The notes under the pieces are model-generated. The model had not been told where the DNA came from and searched no databases. It was given only the letters and a program-made list of their open reading frames with translations. Position numbers and translations under genes: made by a program. Shown piece by piece: positions 1 through 10,300 of a stretch of 64,000 nt of DNA (positions are counted from its first letter, which is position 1; every line of letters begins with the position of its first letter). Origin of the DNA: JBMHDW01 sp049889175 (GTDB lineage: Bacteria > Pseudomonadota > Gammaproteobacteria > Comchoanobacterales > Comchoanobacteraceae); the NCBI GenBank assembly GCA_049889175.1, contig JBMHDW010000002.1, positions 124,001 through 188,000 of the forward strand. Reading direction: 5' to 3'.

Positions 1-1
1 A

Positions 2-931
2 GTGTTTGCAGCTGCTGAAATGATTGTCAAAGTAAAAGAACCTCAACCACAAGAATATCATTTACTAAAGCCTCATCATTTATTATTCACTTATCTTCAT
101 TTGGCACCAGATCTACAACAAGCTAAAGGGCTTCTTGCATCAGGATGCAGTGCTATTGCCTATGAAACTGTGATTAATGATCAAGGGCAATTGCCGTTAC
201 TGACGCCAATGAGTGAAGTGGCCGGTCGATTATCCATTCAGGCTGGTGCTGTGGCATTGCAAAAGAATAATCGAGGAAGAGGTGTATTATTAGGTGGGGT
301 TCCTGGTGTTTCACCTGCAGAAGTATTAATTATTGGTGGTGGTGTTGTCGGTGAAAATGCTCTAATGATGGCGTTAGGTATGGGGGCTAATGTTACTGTA
401 ATGGATCGTTCTCTAGCGAAATTAAATGAGCTTGATAAGCGATATTTTGGCCGAATTAAAACTGTTTTTTCAACCTCATTAGCCATATCAGAATACAGTC
501 AAAAGGCTGATATGATTGTTGGTGCTGTTTTGGTTGCCGGTGCAAAAGCACCAAAATTACTAACTGAAGATGATGTTGCCAAAATGAAGCCAGGAGCTGT
601 TTTGGTTGATGTTGCTATCGATCAAGGTGGGTGTTTTGCCACAAGCCAACCAACGACTCATAATGAACCCACATTTATCAAACATAATGTTGTTCATTAT
701 TGTGTTGCCAATATGCCTGGATCTGTACCATTAACATCATCAAAAGCTTTAAATCATGCAACCTTACCGTATGTAATGATGTTGGCTGATGGTGGTCTTA
801 AAGCAGTAAAGTCTCATTACGGACTTTTACAAGGTTTTACTGTGCATCAAGGCAATATTGTTCATCCGGCAGTTGCTGATGCCTTGGGGATGGCTTATGT
901 TGATCCGATAGAGGCTCTACAAAGTGTTTAA
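2..931 (+). CDS. ald: alanine dehydrogenase, N-terminus outside window
   Basis: NAD-dependent alanine dehydrogenase, which interconverts L-alanine and pyruvate plus ammonia in the cytoplasm. The visible 309 residues hold most of the protein (the family is about 370 residues), so about 60 N-terminal residues lie upstream and the first codon here is not the start. Visible hallmarks are the Rossmann motif IGGGVVGENA near residue 110, the segment DVAIDQGGC near 200, and HYCVANMPGSVP near 230, which are typical of the Ald/PntA family. The length and the Ald-specific C-terminal half argue against a transhydrogenase subunit. Its end overlaps the start of the following aminopeptidase gene by 8 nt, so the two are probably co-translated. 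Confidence 0.93.
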   Translation: MFAAAEMIVKVKEPQPQEYHLLKPHHLLFTYLHLAPDLQQAKGLLASGCSAIAYETVINDQGQLPLLTPMSEVAGRLSIQAGAVALQKNNRGRGVLLGGVPGVSPAEVLIIGGGVVGENALMMALGMGANVTVMDRSLAKLNELDKRYFGRIKTVFSTSLAISEYSQKADMIVGAVLVAGAKAPKLLTEDDVAKMKPGAVLVDVAIDQGGCFATSQPTTHNEPTFIKHNVVHYCVANMPGSVPLTSSKALNHATLPYVMMLADGGLKAVKSHYGLLQGFTVHQGNIVHPAVADALGMAYVDPIEALQSV

Positions 932-2207
932 AGCGACATTACCTCTTTGGTTGATTGAAGATCATAAGATTAAGGATTTATCGCCCGATATTCAAACACA
1001 CTTTGCGTGGACATCACCTGATCGCACTCCTGGTGATGTTGTTGTATCAACAGATGATGCGGGTCAGCCTAATGGTGTTTGGGTTTGTGTTAAGCCTGAA
1101 ATGACATTGTGGGATTTTGCTCGATTACCTAGTCTTCTTCCGAGTGATTATACTTACAGTACATGTGAGGATGATTATTTTGATCGGCTTGTTGATGGGT
1201 GGTTATTAGCTGAAACAGGACCGTTGCGTTTGGTTCTTCCTGATTCCCATCATAGAAGATCGCATATGATGAATGCTTTTCAATTGGTTCGCTCTTGGGT
1301 GAATGAGCCGCCTAACATCATGCATTCAGAAAAATTAGCACAATCAATTGAGCTTTTGGCACAGCAATATGATGGTTGTTATACTGAGTGGAGGGGAGCA
1401 GCGTTAAAACAAGCGTTTCCAATGGTTGATGTGGTTGGCCGCGCCTCAGAGTTTTCTCCGGTGATGACACAGGTTCAATGGGCTAAACCCAATGCGAAAA
1501 AGCTGGTCATTATTGGTAAAGGTGTATGCTTTGATTCTGGGGGTTTAGATATTAAACCTTCAACCGCTATGAAGTTAATGAAAAAGGATATGGGAGGAGC
1601 AGCCCATGCTGCAGCTTTGGCATCGTGGCTGGTGGCATCTCGTGCTGATTGGGATATTACCTTGCTGGTTCCTTGTGTTGATAATATGATTTCAGGCCGC
1701 TCATTTCGCGTTGGCGATGTACTGACTAGTCGTTCTGGTCAGACGGTTGAAGTCGGAAATACTGATGCTGAGGGGCGTTTGGTATTGGCTGATGCTCTTT
1801 CATATGCTGATACACTTTCCCCTGACTTAATCATAGATTTTGCAACGCTAACAGGAGCAGCTAGGGTTGCACTAGGCCATGATATTCCTGCTTACTTTTC
1901 TAGTTGTGACCAATGGTCTGAACGATTGGAGGTAGCCGCTAAACAGCAAATGGATCCAGTTTGGAGAATGCCATTGTATCAACCATATCGATCTCAATTA
2001 GAGAGTAATGTTGCTGATATTCACTCAACTGGCAGCACTGGTTTAGGTGGTGCGATCACAGCAGCATTATTTTTGCAGTCATTTGTATCTCCAGAAGTGG
2101 CTTGGATGCATTTTGATGTTCATGCATACCACCTTACTGAGCGTCCAGGGCGTCCAAAGGGTGGTGGTGCTAATGCGCTAAGATCTTGTTTTTCAATGCT
2201 TGTTTAG
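924..2207 (+). CDS. leucyl aminopeptidase family (M17) protein
   Basis: Cytosolic metallo-aminopeptidase of family M17, which removes N-terminal residues from peptides. The signature NTDAEGRLVLADAL lies around residue 279, and the metal/substrate segment IGKGVCFDSGGLDIKP lies near residue 192, so both metal ligand clusters are present. At 427 residues it is shorter than E. coli PepA (503) and closer to PepB-like members. The start is a GTG inside the last codons of the alanine dehydrogenase gene, and the overlap implies translational coupling. Family assignment is firm. Which M17 subgroup it belongs to, and its substrate preference, cannot be read from the sequence. Confidence 0.93.
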   Translation: MFKATLPLWLIEDHKIKDLSPDIQTHFAWTSPDRTPGDVVVSTDDAGQPNGVWVCVKPEMTLWDFARLPSLLPSDYTYSTCEDDYFDRLVDGWLLAETGPLRLVLPDSHHRRSHMMNAFQLVRSWVNEPPNIMHSEKLAQSIELLAQQYDGCYTEWRGAALKQAFPMVDVVGRASEFSPVMTQVQWAKPNAKKLVIIGKGVCFDSGGLDIKPSTAMKLMKKDMGGAAHAAALASWLVASRADWDITLLVPCVDNMISGRSFRVGDVLTSRSGQTVEVGNTDAEGRLVLADALSYADTLSPDLIIDFATLTGAARVALGHDIPAYFSSCDQWSERLEVAAKQQMDPVWRMPLYQPYRSQLESNVADIHSTGSTGLGGAITAALFLQSFVSPEVAWMHFDVHAYHLTERPGRPKGGGANALRSCFSMLV

Positions 2208-2251
2208 GTTTTAGGATTGCAAATAGCCATTTGTTGTGTTAGCATTTGATC

Positions 2252-4384
2252 ATGAAAAATAGTGCATTACAACAAAATATATTATTATGGCTTGACGATA
2301 TTTCTATTAAGATTAGATTAAGTGATCAAGTTGACCAAACTCTTTTGTCACAACAAAAAGTTTTGAAAAATATTCATGATAAGATCAATGTTAGCTCTGG
2401 TTATGGTGTTAACTTAAGACAATTTTGGCTGTCATTATTATTGGAAGAGGATATCAAATGCCCCTTTGCTGATGTAACATTACATCAGTGGATTCAGTCT
2501 GAGCTTCAAAGTATAACGAAACATAAAGCTTATGAAGCATTAAGCATGTGGTATAAGCGTTATCAAATATACAAAGAATGCCAAGAAAAACTGGATGACA
2601 GTGATTTTAAATGGCGGGATAAGTTGGCGTCTTGCTCCCAGAAAGAGCAATTCCAATCATTAGTTCAAAATCAACATACAACACTTCGTGAAGCAATGAT
2701 GGAATGGATAGAGCATTCTCCATCCAATCAATCACAGCAATTAAATCAACTGCTTGAGCAAAAAAATAAAATAAAGGATGAAGGTCGCATTAAACAAATG
2801 GAGACAGCAATTCAAATTGAGAAAGATAGGCTTAATCAAGATAATTCTTCTGAAGACTTATTACTTAAGATCTGTTTTGATGATTGGAATCAAGCTAGAG
2901 AAGTCATCAAAAGTTTAGATCAATATAAAAAGATGAAAAAGATAAAAAGAGTAAAAAATATATTTGCTCGATTAAAAAAGAATAACCAAAAAGGTAACTA
3001 CGTAACAGGTTTGCAAATGGCCGATCAACTTATCGATCGCATTTTTTATCGTATCGTTTATTCTAATGAGCCATTGCCCCAAGATCCAATGTTAGTGACT
3101 TTATCTGGAGAGTTGGTATCTTTAGGGTATTTTTTAATGAATATTGATTTTTATTTTCAGACGCCATCAAGATTGTCTCTAACCCTCTATGATATTGAGA
3201 ACCTCTTTGAGGGCATCAATTCGATAGAAGATCATCGTATTATTTTTAAGTTTCCTGACATAAACCAATTGTACCAAGAGAAAAAATGGAGACAATTGAG
3301 GTCAGCATTACTGCATGCCGATGATTTAGTCTATCAATTTAATCCAAATAATGAACAGATATTTCAGCTTGAACCTTTCTCAGACGAATCTTGGCAACAT
3401 TACATGGAAATATCTGAACCTCAAAAAAATACTAGCATAGATATTCAGGGTCATATCAATGCACGTAAAAATGAGCTCTTTTCAAATCATAAACTATTTA
3501 TGTTCGATAATTTAAATGAGCACTGCGAAAATATTGCGCGCATTCTTTGTCATTCAAGTGAAGGGTTGAGTGATGAGGATAAGCGCTTACTAAGCCAATA
3601 TGGGTTAATGAATAATAATACTCCAGTTGAGGATTTTAATGCATTCTTAAAATCCCACTATCTGGTAACACAATTGTGCAAGATGCAGGAGCAACTCGAG
3701 CGTAAAGTATCGCTAACTTCATCTGATGTCATGAACTATTTTTATGAAAAAATGCAGATTAAACCACAAAGTTTTAATAAGGATATGCTTATTGTTAAGC
3801 ATTTGCATTATGGGCTCACTCAACCAGAATATGGGCTAATAAGACAAAGCAGTTATTGGGATGCAATGAGTAGTTTGTATCAGAAAGTATTAGAGCAAGG
3901 TGATGATGTTCGTTTTGATTTAAGTTTGCCTAGGGTAATGAATGCTAAAGATACCTACAATCTGGGCTGTGTGGATCAGGATATTTTAGCACTATTTCAT
4001 CAGTTATCTTTGAGTGTGACAACCAAAGAGGAATACGTATCTTACCAAGCGTGTATCCATGCATTATGCCAATATCGTTGTCAGCCAAGTTGTGATCATA
4101 GCGTGACATTAGTGACTGCTGTGGCTACATTTTTTGATAAAACATCAAGTCAACTAGGTGTGTTTCAATTCATTATCCCTTTAATTTCATTAAATATTCA
4201 TTGGTCTTTTTTGGCATTGTATTGTGTTTTGAGGGTAGCAACACAGATTTATTTAGAGCAAGAATTAACTCTTTTTTACGATCCTATTTATGGGCTCAAA
4301 AAACACATTTGGTTCCATGAGTTGAAGCAAGCATTACCTGATCTAGATGACGATATCATGAATTCGTTCAAGTTAATACCTTGA
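2252..4384 (+). CDS. hypothetical protein, 710 residues, coiled-coil and late hydrophobic segment
   Basis: I do not recognise this protein. It is long and mostly helical, with a charged, Lys/Glu/Gln-rich stretch near residues 170-205 that looks coiled-coil, followed by a very basic patch (KKMKKIKRVKN) near residue 230. A hydrophobic segment (FQFIIPLISLNIHWSF and onward) near residues 635-665 could be one or two membrane passes. No signal peptide is seen. I chose the ATG at 2252; a TTG two codons earlier is less likely. It lies alone between the aminopeptidase and the tRNA gene. The size, the absence of recognisable domains and the host-associated setting would fit a secreted effector, but that is inference only. 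Confidence 0.8.
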   Translation: MKNSALQQNILLWLDDISIKIRLSDQVDQTLLSQQKVLKNIHDKINVSSGYGVNLRQFWLSLLLEEDIKCPFADVTLHQWIQSELQSITKHKAYEALSMWYKRYQIYKECQEKLDDSDFKWRDKLASCSQKEQFQSLVQNQHTTLREAMMEWIEHSPSNQSQQLNQLLEQKNKIKDEGRIKQMETAIQIEKDRLNQDNSSEDLLLKICFDDWNQAREVIKSLDQYKKMKKIKRVKNIFARLKKNNQKGNYVTGLQMADQLIDRIFYRIVYSNEPLPQDPMLVTLSGELVSLGYFLMNIDFYFQTPSRLSLTLYDIENLFEGINSIEDHRIIFKFPDINQLYQEKKWRQLRSALLHADDLVYQFNPNNEQIFQLEPFSDESWQHYMEISEPQKNTSIDIQGHINARKNELFSNHKLFMFDNLNEHCENIARILCHSSEGLSDEDKRLLSQYGLMNNNTPVEDFNAFLKSHYLVTQLCKMQEQLERKVSLTSSDVMNYFYEKMQIKPQSFNKDMLIVKHLHYGLTQPEYGLIRQSSYWDAMSSLYQKVLEQGDDVRFDLSLPRVMNAKDTYNLGCVDQDILALFHQLSLSVTTKEEYVSYQACIHALCQYRCQPSCDHSVTLVTAVATFFDKTSSQLGVFQFIIPLISLNIHWSFLALYCVLRVATQIYLEQELTLFYDPIYGLKKHIWFHELKQALPDLDDDIMNSFKLIP

Positions 4385-4409
4385 TCCTATTATCTGATTA
4401 GGCTATATT
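4381..4409 (+). promoter_or_regulatory. sigma-70-type promoter for tRNA-Arg
   Basis: A -35-like TTGATC (4381-4386) and a -10-like TATATT (4404-4409) are separated by exactly 17 nt and end 11 nt before the mature tRNA 5' end. The -35 overlaps the stop codon of the preceding gene. Confidence 0.6.
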
Positions 4410-4420
4410 GTAGTCCTTAC

Positions 4421-4494
4421 GCGCTCGTAGCTCAGCTGGATAGAGCACCTGGCTTCGAACCAGGCGGTCGTGGGTTCGAGTCCTACCGAGCGCG
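4421..4494 (+). tRNA. tRNA-Arg(TCG), CCA not encoded
   Basis: Full cloverleaf: acceptor stem GCGCTCG/CGAGCGC, D arm with GCTC/GAGC, anticodon stem CCTGG/CCAGG with loop CTTCGAA (anticodon TCG, arginine CGA/CGN codons), and a T arm with TTCGAGT. The discriminator is G at 4494 and the next bases are CTT, so the 3' CCA must be added after transcription. Most gammaproteobacterial tRNA genes encode CCA, so this is a noteworthy lineage trait; the tmRNA gene in this window shares it. The gene ends one nucleotide before the convergent ferredoxin gene's stop codon. Confidence 0.95.
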
Positions 4495-4495
4495 C

Positions 4496-4840
4496 TTAAT
4501 CTTGTGGCGGGTATTCAGTGAGCAACAATCTTTTGTTTGGCTTGTCTTTCCATGATTCTGCATCAATAGGTGCATCTTTCATCTCAGTGATATTTATGCT
4601 TTGGCTGGATGTGGATAGCGTTTTATTAATATTCAGAAAATCATGTTGATCATCACTTAACTCGCTATCAGCAACGATAGCATCTACAGGGCACTCTGGC
4701 TCACATAATGCACAATCAATACATTCTTCAGGATTAATGACCAACATATTTTCAGTCTCATAAAAACAGTCAACAGGACAAACTTCCACACAATCTGTAT
4801 GTTTACATTTAATACATTGCTCAGTTACAACATAAGTCAT
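4496..4840 (-). CDS. fdxA: ferredoxin, 7Fe-type (3Fe-4S plus 4Fe-4S)
   Basis: Small cytoplasmic electron carrier of 114 residues. The first cluster region CIKCKHTDCVEVCPVDCF starts at residue 9, and the second is CIDCALCEPECPVDAI near residue 40. A C-terminal extension after residue 55 ends near LLLTEYPPQD. This arrangement and length match the FdxA family (Azotobacter ferredoxin I-like) that is widespread in gamma- and alphaproteobacteria. The gene is convergent with tRNA-Arg. Its upstream side abuts the divergently transcribed BolA-glutaredoxin gene, which also concerns iron-sulfur handling, so the two may share the promoter region at 4841-4913. Confidence 0.95.
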   Translation of the reverse strand: MTYVVTEQCIKCKHTDCVEVCPVDCFYETENMLVINPEECIDCALCEPECPVDAIVADSELSDDQHDFLNINKTLSTSSQSINITEMKDAPIDAESWKDKPNKRLLLTEYPPQD

Positions 4841-4913
4841 TATATATCCTTAATTTTGATTGATTATAACGCATTACATGCTACAATACCAAAACTTCAA
4901 TCAAAGGTATACC

Positions 4914-5444
4914 ATGAATCGACAAGAAATTATTGATGCCATTCAACAAAGCATTCCGGGCGCTTCTGTGACATTGCATTCTGATGATGATGTTCACTTT
5001 TCAGTTGAGGTTGCGTCAGAAAGTTTTAAAGACTTATCAAGAATTCAGCAGCATCAGGCTGTGTATGACGCCTTAGGGCAAGAAATGATGGGTATGCATG
5101 CATTGAGCATTCAAACCTCTTCCAAGCCGAGTCAATCCAAGCAAACCATTGAAACGACCATTCAAAATTATATCACGCAAGATGCTGTTGTGTTGTTTAT
5201 GAAAGGTACGCCAGATGCACCGATGTGTGGTTTTTCAAGTGTTGTTGCTCAAGTGTTAAAATCAATGAATGTACCCTTTCAATCTTATAATGTTCTAGAG
5301 GATGATGCATTGAGACAGGGTATTAAAACTTTTTCAAATTGGCCCACAATACCTCAACTGTATATTAGAGGTGAGTTTGTTGGTGGTTGCGATATAGTTA
5401 AAGAGATGTACCAGTCTGGAGAACTTGAAACTGTTTTACTTTAA
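4914..5444 (+). CDS. BolA-monothiol glutaredoxin fusion
   Basis: A 176-residue protein that joins two domains usually encoded separately. Residues 1 to about 68 are BolA-like, with the conserved pattern around H47 (RIQQHQAVYDALG). Residues 75-176 are a monothiol glutaredoxin of the Grx4/GrxD type, with the CGFS active site at 105-108, FMKGTP just before it and WPTIPQLYIRGEFVGGCD downstream. BolA and CGFS glutaredoxins are known to form [2Fe-2S]-bridged heterodimers in iron-sulfur trafficking, so a covalent fusion makes functional sense. I chose the ATG at 4914, preceded by AAAGG; an upstream in-frame ATG at 4878 would add 12 residues that match nothing I know. Divergent from fdxA. Confidence 0.9.
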   Translation: MNRQEIIDAIQQSIPGASVTLHSDDDVHFSVEVASESFKDLSRIQQHQAVYDALGQEMMGMHALSIQTSSKPSQSKQTIETTIQNYITQDAVVLFMKGTPDAPMCGFSSVVAQVLKSMNVPFQSYNVLEDDALRQGIKTFSNWPTIPQLYIRGEFVGGCDIVKEMYQSGELETVLL

Positions 5445-6793
5445 TTACTAGGCCGTCTTTGGTGGGGTATATTTTCTTTATCTGACGAGTCAGCAGTCGT
5501 TTCTTGGGTGAGGGTTTTCGATATTTTTTTCTTATAGTTATAGCTCATCTTGGCATTTTGTTGTAATCCTTGTATTAATAATCGCTGCGATAGTCCCCCA
5601 TCAATGGTTTTTATTTCTGCTGCAGTTTTGAAGCTTAATTTTTTACCGCTATTGCTTTTAATGGTTTGTTGAATGCGGTAACTACTCAATGGTGTATCGC
5701 TTTTAAGCATGGTAGCTACTTGCTCATTAAGTTTACTCAAGCGATCAACGTGTATTTGTTCGGCCCAAGATTTAGCTATCATGATATCATCTTTAACGAT
5801 CATTCCGTGTTGTGTCTCTATCCAACCTGTGACACTTTTTTGAGACAACAGAACGACTTTCTGCTTTTTAGGGTCAATACCTATGATGTTGATGTGATTT
5901 GATAATTTAGGAATCATTTGATGATGGATCCAATCTTCTTGTAATAATGTGACTGCATTTGCTGGGGTATCTAAATCTATGCTTTTAAGATAGTTTTTAA
6001 TATCATTGGGTAACTTTTTTAATGATTCTTGTTGGTTGACTAGTGAAGAGCCTCGGGTTCTGTTTTGAGCTGATTTTACCAGATTGGGTTCGTTATCAGT
6101 GCTCACAACAATATACTCATCTGAGTTTTCAGGTTTATCGTTTTTTAACCAATCATCACACGAATGGAAATGAAAACACCCTGGTTGATCGCGATCAAAA
6201 GTTTTCTCCCAAATGGGCAGAAAGTTTTCTGAGCATTCTTGTTGTATTACTGTTAATTGAGGAGATAAATGTGGCAATGACTTATATAGATTAATGCAAA
6301 TTTGCGGATGCTTGGGAAAAATATGCAATAATTGATCAATAGCTTTTAAAGCTTGGTGTACCTTATGTTGTTGTTCTCTGCCATATTGAATGGCTTCATC
6401 CATTGTGCTGATCTTGTTTTGGGCGATATACTCAGGCAAAGTCATCGGGTCCTCAAATTGTACCAAAACTTGAATCAAAGATTTGAGTTGGCTGATTATC
6501 GTAGTATGTTGGTTTGATGGGTATTCTTGGAGTGTTTCAAATGCCTCAATAAGATGCTGACTTGCAAATAATGTTTCGGTTGATTGCTGTGATTTAATGA
6601 CTACGTGGGTTAATTGAAGATTTTGGTAATATTGTTTATATTTGGGTATCTTGCCATATTTGCTCTGCTTCGGATTTGAAAAATGCTCATCTGGTTTTAA
6701 CAGTGCATGATTTTCTTGTAGCCAGTCCAAAGCAGAGCCAAAGTTTTGGTGTTTGATGAATTGGTAATATTCTTCTATTGTTTTATTGGCCAT
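5441..6793 (-). CDS. hypothetical protein, 450 residues, KEN-box-like C-terminus
   Basis: Not recognised. The start chosen is the ATG at 6793, preceded by GAGGTG at ideal spacing; an upstream ATG adds 14 residues without support. The protein is hydrophilic with no signal peptide or membrane segment, mostly predicted helix in the first 200 residues. The C-terminal 40 residues are basic and disordered-looking, ending in SDKENIPHQRRPSN. The DKENIP part resembles a eukaryotic KEN-box degron, which may be chance. The 3' end overlaps the convergent BolA-glutaredoxin gene by 4 nt. Orphan status and the charged tail would suit a translocated effector; this is speculative. Confidence 0.8.
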   Translation of the reverse strand: MANKTIEEYYQFIKHQNFGSALDWLQENHALLKPDEHFSNPKQSKYGKIPKYKQYYQNLQLTHVVIKSQQSTETLFASQHLIEAFETLQEYPSNQHTTIISQLKSLIQVLVQFEDPMTLPEYIAQNKISTMDEAIQYGREQQHKVHQALKAIDQLLHIFPKHPQICINLYKSLPHLSPQLTVIQQECSENFLPIWEKTFDRDQPGCFHFHSCDDWLKNDKPENSDEYIVVSTDNEPNLVKSAQNRTRGSSLVNQQESLKKLPNDIKNYLKSIDLDTPANAVTLLQEDWIHHQMIPKLSNHINIIGIDPKKQKVVLLSQKSVTGWIETQHGMIVKDDIMIAKSWAEQIHVDRLSKLNEQVATMLKSDTPLSSYRIQQTIKSNSGKKLSFKTAAEIKTIDGGLSQRLLIQGLQQNAKMSYNYKKKISKTLTQETTADSSDKENIPHQRRPSN

Positions 6794-7043
6794 GTAACAC
6801 CTCGATTGTTGATGGGTAATAGATTTTGAATCCATTGAGATGAATCAAGCAAAGAGGTATTATTGTCACTGCAACATTTTTTAATATGGCATATTTTAAT
6901 GAATAAAAAGGCTCATAAGTAATATGCTTAAGACAAGCAGCATTTGTATTATTGTGGTGGATAACTAATGTAACCTCTTGTGTCTTCATGCTTGCGATGC
7001 TCCTCGCAGCATTTATAGACAAGAATCCCTATAAAAACATGAT

Positions 7044-7205
7044 TTATTTTTTCTTTTTATCTCGAAGTTTGAAAATGTTTTGGTGTTTGTTTAATTCATT
7101 TAGTTGGCTTTGTGTAGGAGGGATATCCTGACGGGCCTTTTGCAGAACTCGGTCTGCAAGACTAGTGATGTTTTTCTTTAAGGTAACAAAGATGCGATTT
7201 TTCAT
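7044..7205 (-). CDS. possible small basic protein, 53 residues or longer
   Basis: Reading the minus strand from the ATG at 7205 gives a 53-residue basic, helical-looking peptide that begins MKNRIFVTLKKNITSLADRV and ends LRDKKKK before TAA. The frame stays open upstream to about position 7311, so a GTG at 7223 or a rarer start further up is possible. No clear ribosome site supports any choice. The composition looks coding, with few rare patterns and charged repeats. It lies in the gap between the 450-residue orphan and the divergent flavoprotein gene. The rest of this gap (6794-7043) contains another minus-strand frame (6783-6989, 68 codons) that I could not support. Confidence 0.35.
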   Translation of the reverse strand: MKNRIFVTLKKNITSLADRVLQKARQDIPPTQSQLNELNKHQNIFKLRDKKKK

Positions 7206-7290
7206 TATTTGACTATGGCCCACCTGTAAACGATTTTCAAGAGAAAGTTTTGATTTGTGTTTTTCTTGTTTTCTGCGTGGTGCCAGTGTA

Positions 7291-7299
7291 TGGTATGAT
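7291..7299 (+). promoter_or_regulatory. extended -10 promoter element
   Basis: TGGTATGAT fits an extended -10 box (TGnTATnnT) and lies 12 nt before the ATG of the flavoprotein gene. A GGAG ribosome site follows at 7302-7305. This implies a very short leader. No good -35 is seen. Confidence 0.4.
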
Positions 7300-7310
7300 A
7301 CGGAGAAAAG

Positions 7311-10300
7311 ATGTTAAAAACAAAACAAATCCATGATCAAAGTTTACTTTCTTATGAAGCGATAGCTCAATGCGATGCTGCATTTATCCATTGGCTTGAG
7401 ACATATAATCCTAATCTAGCTGAAGAGTTAATGAATCATCGTCAAGGCAAGTTGATGAGCTCAGAGTCGTTGATTGTGTTGGCTGAAAGTTTTGAAAATT
7501 TTGTTGCGGGTCTGATGGGTATAGAACATGACTTAGCAATTAAGAGAGCTGAACTTCAAAGTGATCAGCCGATTATGTGGATGAAATATTCATGGTGGCC
7601 AAAATACATCAGAACACAACTTAAAAAACCACCTGAGATGACTTGGGAAGAATGTTTGACTCATTGGGAAAAAAATATTGAGCAACCATTCAATGAATAT
7701 GCTGTTGCTAGCTGGTGTTTGGATAACCCTGAGGCTCATTGGTGGCATGCGGCATGTGTTTGGTTGCATCAAGATGACACTAAGAGAGCATTAGTAGATC
7801 ATTGGCAGCTTTTTAAACGTCCAGAAAAAATAGACTATGATGCTTTATTTAGTTATCAGAAAGAAGGACAAGATATTTCTGTAATAGACATACGAGAACG
7901 ATCAGGGTTTCAGCTGACTGATAGAGGTCAAAGCTCCTTAGCAGTTAATGATGCCGTTCACTATTGTGCCTTATGTCATCAAACTAAGGTTGATTATTGT
8001 CGTTCAGGTTTTCATCAAAAAAAGGGACAACCTTCTTCAGGCTATCGGAAGAACCCACTTAATACACCTTTGCAGGGCTGTCCATTGGATGAAAAGATTT
8101 CTGAAACACATGCACTGAGGCGATCTGGAGGCATTCTTTCAGCCTTAGCCATGATTATGATGGACAACCCACTATGCCCTGCAACAGGACATAGAATTTG
8201 TAATGATTGCATGCAATCATGTATTTATCAAAAACAAACGCCAGTGAATATTCCAGAGGTTGAAAGCCGTATTCTCATGGATGTGCTAACATTGCCCTGG
8301 GGTATTGAGTTATATTTTTTGCTGCTTCGATGGAACCCTTTAAGGCCCAAACAATATTTGCCACAACCAGTTTCAGGTGACCATGTATTGGTTATGGGGC
8401 AAGGGCCGGCAGGCTTTACTATGGCTTATCATTTGCTGATGGCTGGTGTTCAAGTAACAGGTATGGATGGTCTAGCGATTGAGTCATTGCCTGAACATTG
8501 GTTGAATAAGCCGATTAAATCTTGGAATGATTTTGCTGAAAATTTAGAAGAACGTCCTGTTCGTGGTTTTGGTGGTGTTGCTGAATATGGAATCACAGTT
8601 AGATGGAATAAAAATTTTCTTACTTTAATCCATATGTGTCTTGCAAGAATGAAGCATTTTTCTGTGATGGGCGGTGTGCGTTTTGGTGGTACAATTACCT
8701 TGGATGATGCCAAACAACTGGGTTTTGATCATGTTGCATTGGCATTGGGTGCTGGTTTACCCAAAGAGTTAAAGATCAAAGGTTCGTTAACGCCAGGTAT
8801 GAGGCAAGCTAATGATTTTCTCATGATGTTACAACTGAGTGGTGCGGTTAAAGACAAAGCCTCTGTTGACTTGCAAGTTAGAATGCCGGCTATTGTTATA
8901 GGTGGTGGTTTAACAGGTGTTGATGCTGCAACAGAATTACAAGCTTATTACTGGCATCAAATCAAACAAGTTTCTGAGCGTATAGAGGCAGTGGTCCAAG
9001 TGAGAGGGCAGAGTGCATTTTGGCAAAGTTTTTCTCCTTCTGAGCGAAGTATTTTAGAGGAAATGCAACAGCACTGGCAAGCATTTACATCAGATCGACA
9101 TCACCGTCCTCGATCTGATTGGATCAAACAATGGGGTGGAGTACGCATTGTTTACAGAAAAAGAATGATTGATTCACCAGCTTACCGAACGAATCCACAT
9201 GAGTTGTATGAGGCATTACGTGAGGGGCTTATGTATGTTGAACAATTAAGCCCAGATCGAACCATACAAGATGCCTTTGGCCATGTTAAAGCTTGCGTTT
9301 TTCAACAAACAAGATGTGAGAATGGCGTTTGGTCTGTCAGCGATGATGAAGTGACTTTAGCGGCGCGAACAATATTGGTTGCTACCGGTGCAAGGCCTAA
9401 TATTGCTTATCATTTTGAGCACCCAGGAGAGTTGAAAAAGCAAGGTGCATTCTATCAGATTTATAGCCAAGAAGATGATTCATGGCAGTCTTTTGAGCAT
9501 CAGCCAGATCAAAAAGTAGCTAAAGGTGTCATGAGTAGTCAGCATGAAGGTATGATGTCTGTTAGTATTTTGGGTGATTTACATCCGCATTATCATGGTA
9601 GTGTGGTGAAAGCAATGGCTTCTGCTAAAAATCATTATGAAGATATATTAGCAACCCTACCACAAAAACCATTTCAAGGGTTTAAAGGTCATGATATCCA
9701 TGATTCTTTGAGTCCAACAATCCATAAGATTGAGCCTTTTGGATCTGGTGTGAGGGTAACCATTCATGCAAAAGCTTTTGTAGCACGCTATCAAATAGGA
9801 CAGTTTTATCGATTGAGTCAGCCTGGCTCTATTCAAGGTCATATTAATTTATGGCCAGATCATGTTGATGTATCGAGCGGATTACTCACCTTTACCTTAG
9901 ATGAAATAACATATAAACGATTGAATACGGCATCATGGCAAAAAGGCATGGCAGTACATTTAATGGGGCCAAGTGGTGTTCGTATGCGTATTCCAGATGA
10001 GAAAACTGAAGTATTAATTGTTGCAGATGCTTTGCATGCATTAAAAGCAGTTGCAATGGCAAGAGCTATGAAAAAAGCCAAGCACGTGGTGTGGCTATAT
10101 TTGGAGGGTGATATAGAGGATGCGGTATTATCACATCATTGGTCTGATGTATGTGATGGACTAGCAACAGAAAAACATTGGCAAATCCAGGATATAACCT
10201 ATCATCCATTCATTACTCAGCAAGCCTTTTTTAGCGCGATTCTTCCAAGCTGGAGTCAACAAAAGGCAATTGATTTAGTCCTAACATTATCGCGATGGCC

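Noticed and set aside
6783..6989. Minus-strand frame of 68 codons overlapping the start of the 450-residue orphan
   Set aside because: Odd composition, ribosome site only marginal, and no similarity to anything I know.
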